A stretch of DNA of 44,278 nt from Bacteroidia bacterium. Its GTDB lineage: Bacteria > Bacteroidota > Bacteroidia > Bacteroidales > UBA932. Under the pieces are notes generated by a model. The model saw only the letters and a list, made by a program, of their open reading frames with translations. It was not told the DNA's origin and did not search any database. Positions 25,553-33,264 of the stretch are shown here, one piece after another (position 1 is the first letter of the stretch; each line of letters begins with the position of its first letter). The stretch is from NCBI GenBank assembly GCA_009929175.1, contig SABC01000010.1:1-44278 (forward strand), read 5' to 3'. The translations under genes were made by a program, and so were the position numbers.

Positions 25553-25789
25553 TTACTTGGTATTGTTCTCGATGTAAGCAATAGCGTCGCCTACTGTAGA
25601 GATTTTTTCAGCAGCCTCATCCGGAATAGTGATACCAAAAGCTTTTTCAAATTCCATGATAAGTTCTACAGTGTCCAAAGAGTCCGCACCCAAATCGTTA
25701 GTAAAACTAGCTGTGGGAGTTACCTCCGATTCCTCAACGCCTAACTTGTCAACGATGATGGCTTTAACCTTTGCATTAATGTCTGCCAT
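25553..25789 (-). CDS. acpP: Acyl carrier protein
   Basis: The 78-residue acidic helical protein has the phosphopantetheine attachment site at Ser37 in [20 protein letters not shown]. It carries growing acyl chains in fatty acid synthesis and is the substrate partner of FabF, which follows 13 bases downstream. Length and sequence are typical. A TAATTTTG promoter element lies about 40 bases upstream. Confidence 0.99.
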   Translation of the reverse strand: MADINAKVKAIIVDKLGVEESEVTPTASFTNDLGADSLDTVELIMEFEKAFGITIPDEAAEKISTVGDAIAYIENNTK

Positions 25790-25828
25790 GATTCTAAATA
25801 ATTAGTTAATAAAAATTGTTTGTTATTT

Positions 25829-25836
25829 CAAAATTA
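25829..25836 (-). promoter_or_regulatory. -7 element upstream of acpP
   Basis: TAATTTTG on the minus strand matches TAnnTTTG, 39 bases before the acpP ATG. A T-run ending in TTG starts 15 bases upstream of it (25852), closer than the usual 17-23 spacing, so the -33 is uncertain. Confidence 0.5.
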
Positions 25837-25970
25837 GTGTGCAAAGAAAAACAAAAAAATCCAAAAAAGAAAATTTCCACAAAGTGAAATTATATTTGAC
25901 TGAATTTCTTATGATTTAATCTACACAGTATAATTAATGTATGCTTCTGGAAAAATGCAGAAATTTCATC

Positions 25971-25978
25971 TACCTTTG
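25971..25978 (+). promoter_or_regulatory. -7 element upstream of purN
   Basis: TACCTTTG matches TAnnTTTG and lies 23 bases before the purN ATG. No TTG is present at the expected -33 distance. Confidence 0.5.
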
Positions 25979-26001
25979 TCAATCAAAAGAGTAACCAAGT
26001 C

Positions 26002-26634
26002 ATGCAGGATGTAAATATAGCTATTTTTGCTTCGGGTTCGGGCACCAACGCCCAAAATATTATCGAATATATTTTGAACAGAAAATATTTGGATGACATA
26101 AGAAACTGGGAAACAACCCTAAACCCAAAAGTTTCACTGGTTTTATCGAACAAAAAAGATGCCTTTGTTTTACAGAGGGCTGCCAATCTGAATGTACAAT
26201 CCATGGTTTTTTCCCCGTCACAGCTCAGGGAGCCGGGAGAGGTTGTGCAAAAGGCTCTGGAGAAAAACAACATCAACCTTGTGATCCTGGCCGGATTCCT
26301 GCTAAAGATGCCAGACCACCTTGTAGAACAATATGACCGACGGATAATCAACGTACACCCTTCCCTGTTACCCAAATACGGAGGCAAAGGAATGTACGGA
26401 GACAAGGTCCATACAACTGTAATAGAAGCGGGGGATAACGAAAGCGGCATAACGATACACCTTGTAGACCATGAGTATGACAACGGCACCCACCTTTTCC
26501 AGGCAAAATGCCCTGTTATAAAAGAAGACACAGCCCAAACACTTGCCACCCGCATCCATCAACTAGAAAAAGACCACTTTCCAAGGGTAATCTGCGAATA
26601 CATAATCAAGCTGAGAAAAGAAAGCTACCTGTAG
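26002..26634 (+). CDS. purN: Phosphoribosylglycinamide formyltransferase
   Basis: The 210-residue cytosolic enzyme transfers a formyl group from 10-formyl-tetrahydrofolate to GAR in purine synthesis. The phosphate-binding start IAIFASGSGTNAQN, the catalytic NVHPSLLPKYGGKGMYG (Asn117, His119) and the GITIHLVDHEYDNG segment with Asp160 are all present. Length is normal. It is a single-gene unit on the plus strand, with acpP-fabF divergent upstream; the last 10 bases overlap the convergent DUF5686 gene. Confidence 0.97.
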   Translation: MQDVNIAIFASGSGTNAQNIIEYILNRKYLDDIRNWETTLNPKVSLVLSNKKDAFVLQRAANLNVQSMVFSPSQLREPGEVVQKALEKNNINLVILAGFLLKMPDHLVEQYDRRIINVHPSLLPKYGGKGMYGDKVHTTVIEAGDNESGITIHLVDHEYDNGTHLFQAKCPVIKEDTAQTLATRIHQLEKDHFPRVICEYIIKLRKESYL

Positions 26635-29219
26635 ATGTCGCTCAGGAAGGGGATTTCGAGACGGAATCCGGTACCAATGTACTTTTTGCCCTCGAATGCA
26701 GTAAAGAGCCCGGCCCTGAGGGTTCCCTGAATCCCGAAAGAATAACCTGCCTCATTGTAAACCACACCTTTATCGGGTAACCACAGCCCTTTGAAATAGA
26801 GAGACTCCGTGTACAGTGCACTATTAAGGAAAGGAAGATGGTTAAGTATTATATAGTTGCTGCGGTACTCTGCATTGTATTTTACCCACTCATTGTTAGT
26901 AGAATAAAGATAAGGATCGGCCAACAACAAATCTTCCCGGAAACCCTTTTCTGTGACCATTATGTCGGAAGCCCTGAAATGTTGGAAATTGTCAAAGAAA
27001 ATCCTGTCAGTGTTGTAAAACTTGCCAAACTCTGCACCATACACAAACTGCGAATAGATACCGGTACGTAACCTCTGTGCAATGGAAAAAGAGGCCGACC
27101 CCCACTTTGCATAAGCCTGGTCATTGTGTGGCAAAGAGCCCTTGAACGAGGCAGCAAATGTAGGCCATGCTGTACGTACATATTCCTTTCTCCCGTTTAC
27201 AATACGGTAATACAGCCTGGGAGTGTAACTCACCCGGAGCAAGTACTCCAGGTTTGAGTGCAATCGGGGTACAGCCCCGTATATATTCCGGGGCAAATTA
27301 CTCCCCCCCGTCTTACCCGAAACGGATTTCACATTGCCCGATTCCAAAGGTGTGACCTGGCTCCAAGTAAAAAAAATCCCGGTATTAAGCCCGTTTGCAA
27401 CATCCATGTTGTTGCCAACAGTAATCCAACGGTAATTGAGGTACTTCTTGGGATTGGTCCCAAAAAGAAACGAAGCATAGGAACCAACGAAATCCGAAAT
27501 GGAGGAGTTGTTGCTTATATCGCGGCTGAACTCCCCGGCAGATAAAAATGCCTTGCCCAATCTCATTGGGCTATGGCTAAGGGAAGCATCCACTCTCCAC
27601 ATCAACTTTTGGCGGTATGAGGAATAGTACAGCGAAGGTTCAACAACAAGATTGCAATGTTTTGAAAACCTGTATGCAGAGTAAAAGTTTTGACCAAGCC
27701 AGTAACCATCGGTAAATGTAAAGCCCCCTACAACCCTTGAAAGGCCGCCATAACCAAGAGTAAGATTTTTGCCCACCTTGTACCGGCTATCGTAGAGAAT
27801 CCTGTCAAAAATAATATTGCCGGTACTCCTGTTTATCCTGGAAACCGAATCCTCTTCGAAGACCCGTTTGTACTCCTCCTTCAGGCTGTCGGCCTCGATG
27901 TAGGCAATAACCTCCTCCTCCCTCAAAGGAACCATCCGTACAGAACTCCAGTATGTACTATCCCTTTTTGTAGCCATGGAGTCTACTTTGCGGGTAATAT
28001 TGCTTACCCTCTTGATTTCAAGGTCTGAGCTCTTTCTTGTGTTATCTCCCTCGTGGACAAGTGAATCCCTCTCTTGTACAGCCTTTGCCACCTCATCCTC
28101 TATCATTTTTACGCTTTTACGAGCAAAAGAACGGGCCTCCCTGGCGCTGTTGATCACATTTTGAGGCACCGCCTCTGCCACGACAGCACTTTCACCCGAC
28201 CTGTTGACCGAACTATAAGTAACCGAAGAGTTGTAAAAACCTGTAGCTCTCACACCCATGAGCGAAACATTCACATCCATGGCATAAGAGGTTGGCAACA
28301 TTATTTCGGGAGAAGCTTCATTATAATTGACTTTGAGGTCAATATCAATCCCCGTCTCTCGGATCAGGAACCTGGCATAAGTCACATTCCAAAGATCATC
28401 AGCGATGTAGATATGACCCGAAACCAATTTGGAATCACCCTTTTTGGGTATAATCCTGATCTTGTTCACTACCCGGCCTCCGTCCTGGCTGATTCCCTCA
28501 TAAACAAAATTGTAATAGCCGAACGCTTCGGGAGAGAGCGGTGACAGCTTACCGTAAAACTCCCTGTCATATACAGAAGAGGTATTGACGGCCGAAATAT
28601 CCGAGGCCCCGATTTCGGCAGGGATTGTACTGGAAAAAGCCAAAATAGTTTCTTCGTAGTTATCGGGCCAGCTAAAATCTATCCTGGATTTTGATTCCAA
28701 TACAAAAGTCTTGTTGAGCATCAGGTTGGTCTTTTTCTTGCCTGCCTGTAACTTGAGGACCGCCGGCAGTTTGGTTATCTTGACACTCCCCTTCATATAG
28801 ACCTGGGAGGAGTAGTCCCTCACCTGCCTGCGATGATACGGGGCTTTGGCTATAGCTTGCCGCATCACATGGTAGGCCCTGTTCTCCCTGCCGGCTTTGA
28901 AGTAGACATCCCCCAAGGTATATACCTCCTCTTCGAGGGTAATCGACCTCTCCAGGTTGGATGACCCTATCTCGATTTCGAATTTGGACCTTTTGTAACC
29001 CAATGAAGAAACCTCCACTGTGTACTTACCCTTATCCAGCGAAATCCGGAACCTCCCGTCTATATCGGCTGCAATCCCGGTAGAGATTTCGTGTATATAT
29101 ACAGTAGCATACGGTACCGGCTGTGAACGCACATCGGCAACCCTGCCGCTAAAAACAGCTCCGTGAAGCGGTTTGCCGGCTAGCAGCAACAGGGAATATA
29201 TCAATAAAAACCCCTTCAA
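26625..29219 (-). CDS. DUF5686 outer-membrane protein with carboxypeptidase-like regulatory domain, TTG start
   Basis: The 864-residue product has a signal peptide (about 1-21, LLIYSLLLLAGKPLHGA), a carboxypeptidase-regulatory-like domain at about 22-100 (FSGRVADVRSQPVPYATVYI) and then the long DUF5686 region (YHVMRQAIAKAPYHRRQVRD, VYMKGSVKITKLPAVLKLQ), whose C-terminal half looks like an outer-membrane beta-barrel. The family function is unknown. There is no ATG start: an in-frame TAA directly precedes a TTG at 29217-29219, and the signal peptide needs that TTG. It begins 4 bases after the nitroreductase stop, so translation is probably coupled. Its stop end overlaps purN by 10 bases. Confidence 0.9.
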   Translation of the reverse strand: MKGFLLIYSLLLLAGKPLHGAVFSGRVADVRSQPVPYATVYIHEISTGIAADIDGRFRISLDKGKYTVEVSSLGYKRSKFEIEIGSSNLERSITLEEEVYTLGDVYFKAGRENRAYHVMRQAIAKAPYHRRQVRDYSSQVYMKGSVKITKLPAVLKLQAGKKKTNLMLNKTFVLESKSRIDFSWPDNYEETILAFSSTIPAEIGASDISAVNTSSVYDREFYGKLSPLSPEAFGYYNFVYEGISQDGGRVVNKIRIIPKKGDSKLVSGHIYIADDLWNVTYARFLIRETGIDIDLKVNYNEASPEIMLPTSYAMDVNVSLMGVRATGFYNSSVTYSSVNRSGESAVVAEAVPQNVINSAREARSFARKSVKMIEDEVAKAVQERDSLVHEGDNTRKSSDLEIKRVSNITRKVDSMATKRDSTYWSSVRMVPLREEEVIAYIEADSLKEEYKRVFEEDSVSRINRSTGNIIFDRILYDSRYKVGKNLTLGYGGLSRVVGGFTFTDGYWLGQNFYSAYRFSKHCNLVVEPSLYYSSYRQKLMWRVDASLSHSPMRLGKAFLSAGEFSRDISNNSSISDFVGSYASFLFGTNPKKYLNYRWITVGNNMDVANGLNTGIFFTWSQVTPLESGNVKSVSGKTGGSNLPRNIYGAVPRLHSNLEYLLRVSYTPRLYYRIVNGRKEYVRTAWPTFAASFKGSLPHNDQAYAKWGSASFSIAQRLRTGIYSQFVYGAEFGKFYNTDRIFFDNFQHFRASDIMVTEKGFREDLLLADPYLYSTNNEWVKYNAEYRSNYIILNHLPFLNSALYTESLYFKGLWLPDKGVVYNEAGYSFGIQGTLRAGLFTAFEGKKYIGTGFRLEIPFLSDIYR

Positions 29220-29223
29220 TTAA

Positions 29224-29790
29224 TCACCATTTGTTTATATGAACCTTTTCTTCCTTCCACTTATCCTTAGGGTTCTGCTCTCCTTTGGGATAACCAATAG
29301 GTATAACGCACAAAGGACGATAGGGTTTAGGTACACCAAATGCAGAGGCTATCAGGTCCATCCTCTCTTCATAAGGATACCCGGCAGTCCAAACAGCACC
29401 CAGACCTATGGACTCAGCAGCAAGCAGTATGTTTTGTGCAGCGGCCGAACAATCCAGGAACCAATAGACAGAGGTTTCCGGGTTTCCGCATACCACAATG
29501 GCTGCCTGGGCCTCCTTCATCATCCTCGCATATGGAAGTTTCACCGACAAATCGGCCATGATATCCTTGTCGGTTACAATCAGGAATTCCCAAGGTTGCC
29601 TGTTCATACCAGTTGGAGCAGCCATACCGGCCTTTACCAACAAAACAAGATCTTCGTGAGCCACCGGCTGGTCGGTGTAACTCCTAACGCTTTTGCGGGC
29701 GAAGATGGTTTCAAGTGTAGGGTTTTGTGCCATGATCAACGTACTTTGCATTGAAATTAGAGCCAAAACAAAAATAACTTTCTTAAACAT
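29224..29790 (-). CDS. Exported nitroreductase-family protein
   Basis: From the ATG at 29790 the protein has 188 residues; an in-frame GTG 11 codons upstream is less likely. Residues 1-22 form a signal peptide (FVLALISMQSTLIMAQ), unusual since nitroreductases are normally cytosolic FMN enzymes. The fold marks are clear: ARKSVRSYTDQPV for the FMN phosphate, AAPTGMNRQPWEFLIV and the helix DCSAAAQNILLAAESIGLGA with GAVWTAGYPY. It could reduce quinones, nitro compounds or related substrates in the periplasm; the electron donor there is unclear. It lies 33 bases after an exported M20D hydrolase and 4 bases before DUF5686, forming one operon. Confidence 0.88.
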   Translation of the reverse strand: MFKKVIFVLALISMQSTLIMAQNPTLETIFARKSVRSYTDQPVAHEDLVLLVKAGMAAPTGMNRQPWEFLIVTDKDIMADLSVKLPYARMMKEAQAAIVVCGNPETSVYWFLDCSAAAQNILLAAESIGLGAVWTAGYPYEERMDLIASAFGVPKPYRPLCVIPIGYPKGEQNPKDKWKEEKVHINKW

Positions 29791-29823
29791 ATTATCTCTT
29801 TTTAAATAAAATTTCCAAAACAC

Positions 29824-30999
29824 TTACTTACCGTAAACAACAGAGCGAAAAATACGGAGGGAGGGTTCCATTATCTCATCCGAAAACCGGTAACCTTTTT
29901 GGTGCAGGTCGGCACCATTTATCCCGTTCCCTATATCAAAATAGGAAGAGTTGGCATTGAACGCAAAAAAAGCAAAATCGTCGGAACCCCTTTCCGGCTC
30001 AGATGCATAACTATAATCCACGCCGTTAGCTTTTAACGCCCCCTCCACTATTTCATTGGCAAGCCGGTCATTAACAGTGGCAGGAAAACGGTCAAAAAAG
30101 GCCACCGACACCTCCAGGGAATACCTTTGTCCAACCTCCTTTGCAAAATCTTCCATTAATTTGCAGAGTTTGTCCAGGTCACTGTCCTTGAAAGAACGCA
30201 GGGTCATTCGCAAATAACCTTCGCCGGGAGTTACCCCGTAGTTAACCTCACCCATGGAAATGTTGACAACCGTGCCCAAGGTAAAACCCTCAAACAGTTC
30301 CCTCCTGGAATTAAGCCCATGCATGAACTCTGCAGTTTCAAAGATAGCTTTGTATGGCGAAACAGCTTGTTCCGGGCGCGATGCGTGTGAAGGTGACCCC
30401 TTGAAAAAGAGCTCCATACCCACAGACCCGGCAGCATAAACGCCTTCATGAAGCACCACATGGTTGAGAGGGATGCCGGGCTTGTTATGCAATGCAAAAG
30501 CATAGTCAAAAAATATTTTTTTAGCTTCCAGGTCTTTGGCCATCAAGGCAGCCCCCTCGCCCACCTCCTCTGCAGGCTGGAAAAGCAACCATACTGTGCC
30601 TTCGAAATCCCTGTCTGCCGAAACCACATTTGCCAGACCAAGCAATATGGTCATATGACCGTCATGCCCGCACCAATGGCGTATACCCTCACTTGTACTG
30701 ATTGCATCCAATTCACAACGGAACATTTTGGAGGCTCCGGGCAGGTTGCCTTTGTAAGCTGCAAGCACACCATGACCACCAAGACCCGAGTAAAGCTCGT
30801 CGGGATTTGTATTCTTGAGGTAATCCGTCACTATACCGGCAGTTTTTTCTTCCTTATGAGAGTACTCAGGAACTTGGTGCAGCTCCTTTCTCATTTGTGC
30901 CATCCTGTTTATAAGTGTAGCATCTTGTGAAACTAAATTCATTGGCATACAAAAAAATATAATTAATGCAGCAAATTTAAATTGATTAAGTGTTTTCAT
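29824..30999 (-). CDS. Exported M20D-type amidohydrolase/peptidase
   Basis: I start at the ATG of MKTLNQFKFAAL (30997-30999), giving 391 residues with a signal peptide ending LVSQ at about 25; an upstream TTG overlaps the promoter. The M20D metal and catalytic motifs are in order: RKELHQVPEYSHKE, CELDAIS, the ligand motif CGHDGHM, FQPAEEVGEGA with the general-base Glu, ALHNKPG and GSDDFAFFA. Relatives remove acyl groups from amino acids or cleave amidated or dipeptide-like substrates. Here it would act in the periplasm. It leads the operon with the exported nitroreductase and DUF5686. Confidence 0.9.
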   Translation of the reverse strand: MKTLNQFKFAALIIFFCMPMNLVSQDATLINRMAQMRKELHQVPEYSHKEEKTAGIVTDYLKNTNPDELYSGLGGHGVLAAYKGNLPGASKMFRCELDAISTSEGIRHWCGHDGHMTILLGLANVVSADRDFEGTVWLLFQPAEEVGEGAALMAKDLEAKKIFFDYAFALHNKPGIPLNHVVLHEGVYAAGSVGMELFFKGSPSHASRPEQAVSPYKAIFETAEFMHGLNSRRELFEGFTLGTVVNISMGEVNYGVTPGEGYLRMTLRSFKDSDLDKLCKLMEDFAKEVGQRYSLEVSVAFFDRFPATVNDRLANEIVEGALKANGVDYSYASEPERGSDDFAFFAFNANSSYFDIGNGINGADLHQKGYRFSDEIMEPSLRIFRSVVYGK

Positions 31000-31017
31000 A
31001 GCATTTGCCCCTTTTGC

Positions 31018-31025
31018 CAAATTTA
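31018..31025 (-). promoter_or_regulatory. -7 element upstream of the M20D operon
   Basis: TAAATTTG on the minus strand matches TAnnTTTG and lies 18 bases before the ATG at 30999. A TTTTTG run (31050-31055) lies 24 bases further upstream, slightly beyond the usual spacing. Confidence 0.5.
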
Positions 31026-31034
31026 GGAAAATTA

Positions 31035-31066
31035 TTTGCAGGGCCTTGTCAAAAACCTCAATTTTG
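31035..31066 (+). promoter_or_regulatory. Possible promoter of the BtuB-like receptor gene
   Basis: TTTG (31035-31038) and CAATTTTG (31059-31066; one mismatch to TAnnTTTG) are 20 bases apart and end 29 bases before the ATG at 31096. The -7 mismatch keeps confidence modest. Confidence 0.35.
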
Positions 31067-31095
31067 CGCCTCGCAACAGATCAAAAATTTTAATT

Positions 31096-33183
31096 ATGTA
31101 CGAAAAAACAAAACAAAAGAGAGCCATCACCTTTAAACGATGGAAAAGGACCCCTTGGGCAGCATTTGCCTCCCTGGGCAAAACAATCAGGATCGGGGTC
31201 CTGTGTGTAACCTACTCCTTGCTTGTTTTCAACAGCGTTACTGCGCTTGCTCAAAGCAAACAAAAGAGTGCAAACGAGACAATTATTGCACTAGAAGAAC
31301 TGGTAATCAACACCGAGCGACCGTCGCCATTCCAACCTCTTGTAAGGGTAGTCGCAGTAATTCAACAGAAAGAGATAGAGCGGGCTGCTGTCCGGAACAT
31401 CCAGGATCTGTTGCGTTACATCCAGGGAGCCGACCTTCGCAGCCGGGGTAGCGAAGGAGTTCAAGCCGACCTCAATATACTCGGAGGAACATTCGACCAG
31501 ACAATGGTCATGATAAACGGGACAAACTTCACAGACCCCCAAACAGGACACCACTCACTCAACATTCCCGTAGAAATTTCACAAATAGAACGGATAGAAG
31601 TACTTCACGGACCGGGAGCCTGGTCCGACGGGGCAGTTGCATACTCGGGAGCAATCAACATCATAACCAAAAAGCCCGCAACAAAATCGCTCCAGGCAAA
31701 CATGACCGGGGGAGAACACGGATTCTTCAAAGGAAGTATCAATGCAGGCTACACCAACTCAAGACAAAGCACAGGCACATACCATCCAAAGAAATGGAAC
31801 ATTTGGGGACAAGCAGGGGCCGGTTACAGCAGGAGCGACGGGTTTGCACAAAACACCGATTTTGACATCCTCAACATATACACAAACTTTTCTGCAAAAA
31901 ACCACCACGGCCACTCACTGGAGCTGCAGGCAGGTTACCAGGAAAAGGCATTTGGGGCAAACAGCTTTTACTCTGTTGCCTATCCCGAACAATTCGAAAA
32001 GACAAGGGTGATCCTTTCATCCATAGAATATACATGGAGCTGTTCAAAGTGGCAGGCAACTGCAAACCTGTACCACAGGCGGCACCACGACAGGTTCGAA
32101 CTATTCCGCAATGAAAGCCCCGAATGGTACACCGCACATAACTACCATATGAACGACATAGCCGGAGCCAATGCAAGCATGGCATACCGTTGGGGCAAAG
32201 CAGGCAGCACCGTGGCCGGGGCAGATTACCGTTACGAACACATTTACAGCACAGTATTGGGAGACTCCTTCACAACAAACCAAAACCCGAACGGCAAACC
32301 AGTCCCCGGGGAACAAGGAGTCTACTTTACCCGCTCAAAGCAGAGGGCAACCCCATCAATATACCTCCGTCATATATTGCAACTAAACAAATGGCGTTTT
32401 ACGGCAGGGGTAATGTCGGCCCAAACCCTTAATTCCGGAGAAGGAAAAGATTACAATGCAAGAATTTATGCAGGTTTGGCGGCAGCATACCAAATCACTC
32501 CTCACCTGGAAGCCAACGGATGGGTGAACAACAGTTACCGCAACCCCACATTCACAGACCTCTACTACAAAAGCCCCACGCAAACAGGCAACATCAACTT
32601 AAAACCCGAGGAGGCAGTTGCAGGACAACTTGCACTAAGATTCACAAAACTCCGGTTCCATGCATCCATATCTGCCTTTTACCGCTACGGATACAGCATC
32701 ATAGACTGGACCAGGGAGAGCGGTAGTGACCAATGGAGTGCCAACAACATTACCAACATCTCTTCAATCGGGACCGATTTCAATTTTATCTATACCCCAA
32801 AATCGGGACCCATAAACAGGGCATCCCTTTCATGGTCCTGGATGGAAGTAACCAAAGAGAGTGCCAATATCCACTCACTTTATGCCACAGACTACCTTAA
32901 AAACAAAGCAACATTGGGAGTAGACCACAAACTTCTCTCCCGCCTTTCGGCCAACTGGCATTTTTCCTGGCAAAAAAGAGAGGGGAGCTACCTTGGGCCA
33001 GACAACACAGAACTTCCCTATAAACCATTTTTACTTGCAGACCTGAGAGTGATTTGGGAAAAAGGTGTAATCCAGCCTTTTGCAGAGGCAACAAATCTTT
33101 TTAATGTCAATTACCTGCACATAGGCAACCTGCCACAACCACGCCGCTGGATCAAAGCCGGGATCAACCTGCACATAAAATAA
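31096..33183 (+). CDS. BtuB-like TonB-dependent receptor
   Basis: I start at the ATG at 31096 (695 residues); a TTG 20 codons upstream is unlikely. The N-terminus is long and basic (RAITFKRWKRTPWAAFASLG) before a hydrophobic stretch ending ALAQ near residue 53. I recall this FKRW.R..YAAF-type start from Bacteroides receptors linked to cobalamin uptake. The plug domain follows (IQDLLRYIQGADLRSRGSEG, FDQTMVMINGTNFTDPQTGH, IERIEVLHGPGAWSDGAVAY) and then a barrel ending HIK. No STN or carboxypeptidase-like domain is present. The vitamin B12 link is a guess: no cobalamin riboswitch fits in the 96-base upstream gap and no cobalamin genes are adjacent. Two S9 peptidases follow. Confidence 0.88.
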   Translation: MYEKTKQKRAITFKRWKRTPWAAFASLGKTIRIGVLCVTYSLLVFNSVTALAQSKQKSANETIIALEELVINTERPSPFQPLVRVVAVIQQKEIERAAVRNIQDLLRYIQGADLRSRGSEGVQADLNILGGTFDQTMVMINGTNFTDPQTGHHSLNIPVEISQIERIEVLHGPGAWSDGAVAYSGAINIITKKPATKSLQANMTGGEHGFFKGSINAGYTNSRQSTGTYHPKKWNIWGQAGAGYSRSDGFAQNTDFDILNIYTNFSAKNHHGHSLELQAGYQEKAFGANSFYSVAYPEQFEKTRVILSSIEYTWSCSKWQATANLYHRRHHDRFELFRNESPEWYTAHNYHMNDIAGANASMAYRWGKAGSTVAGADYRYEHIYSTVLGDSFTTNQNPNGKPVPGEQGVYFTRSKQRATPSIYLRHILQLNKWRFTAGVMSAQTLNSGEGKDYNARIYAGLAAAYQITPHLEANGWVNNSYRNPTFTDLYYKSPTQTGNINLKPEEAVAGQLALRFTKLRFHASISAFYRYGYSIIDWTRESGSDQWSANNITNISSIGTDFNFIYTPKSGPINRASLSWSWMEVTKESANIHSLYATDYLKNKATLGVDHKLLSRLSANWHFSWQKREGSYLGPDNTELPYKPFLLADLRVIWEKGVIQPFAEATNLFNVNYLHIGNLPQPRRWIKAGINLHIK

Positions 33184-33264
33184 TTTATGATTTTATGTGA
33201 TTTTAGTTTATTTTTACAAGATTGTTACGTTTTAAACGGCAATTTTATAAACAAAATATAGATT

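Noticed and set aside
25540-25581. Upstream start for fabF adding 14 residues
   Set aside because: It would overlap acpP, and the family starts at the MQLKRVVITG methionine.
25983-26555. 190-codon frame on the minus strand opposite purN
   Set aside because: It lies wholly antisense to a well-conserved purN and has no recognisable motif; Trp/Ser/Arg-rich composition is typical of a shadow frame.
29239-29754. 171-codon plus-strand frame over the nitroreductase gene
   Set aside because: It is antisense to clear FMN-binding motifs, and the product looks like random His/Arg/Pro-rich sequence.
30999-31095. Cobalamin riboswitch upstream of the BtuB-like receptor
   Set aside because: The gap is only about 96 bases, shared with a divergent promoter, and has no B12-box-like sequence or multi-stem structure.
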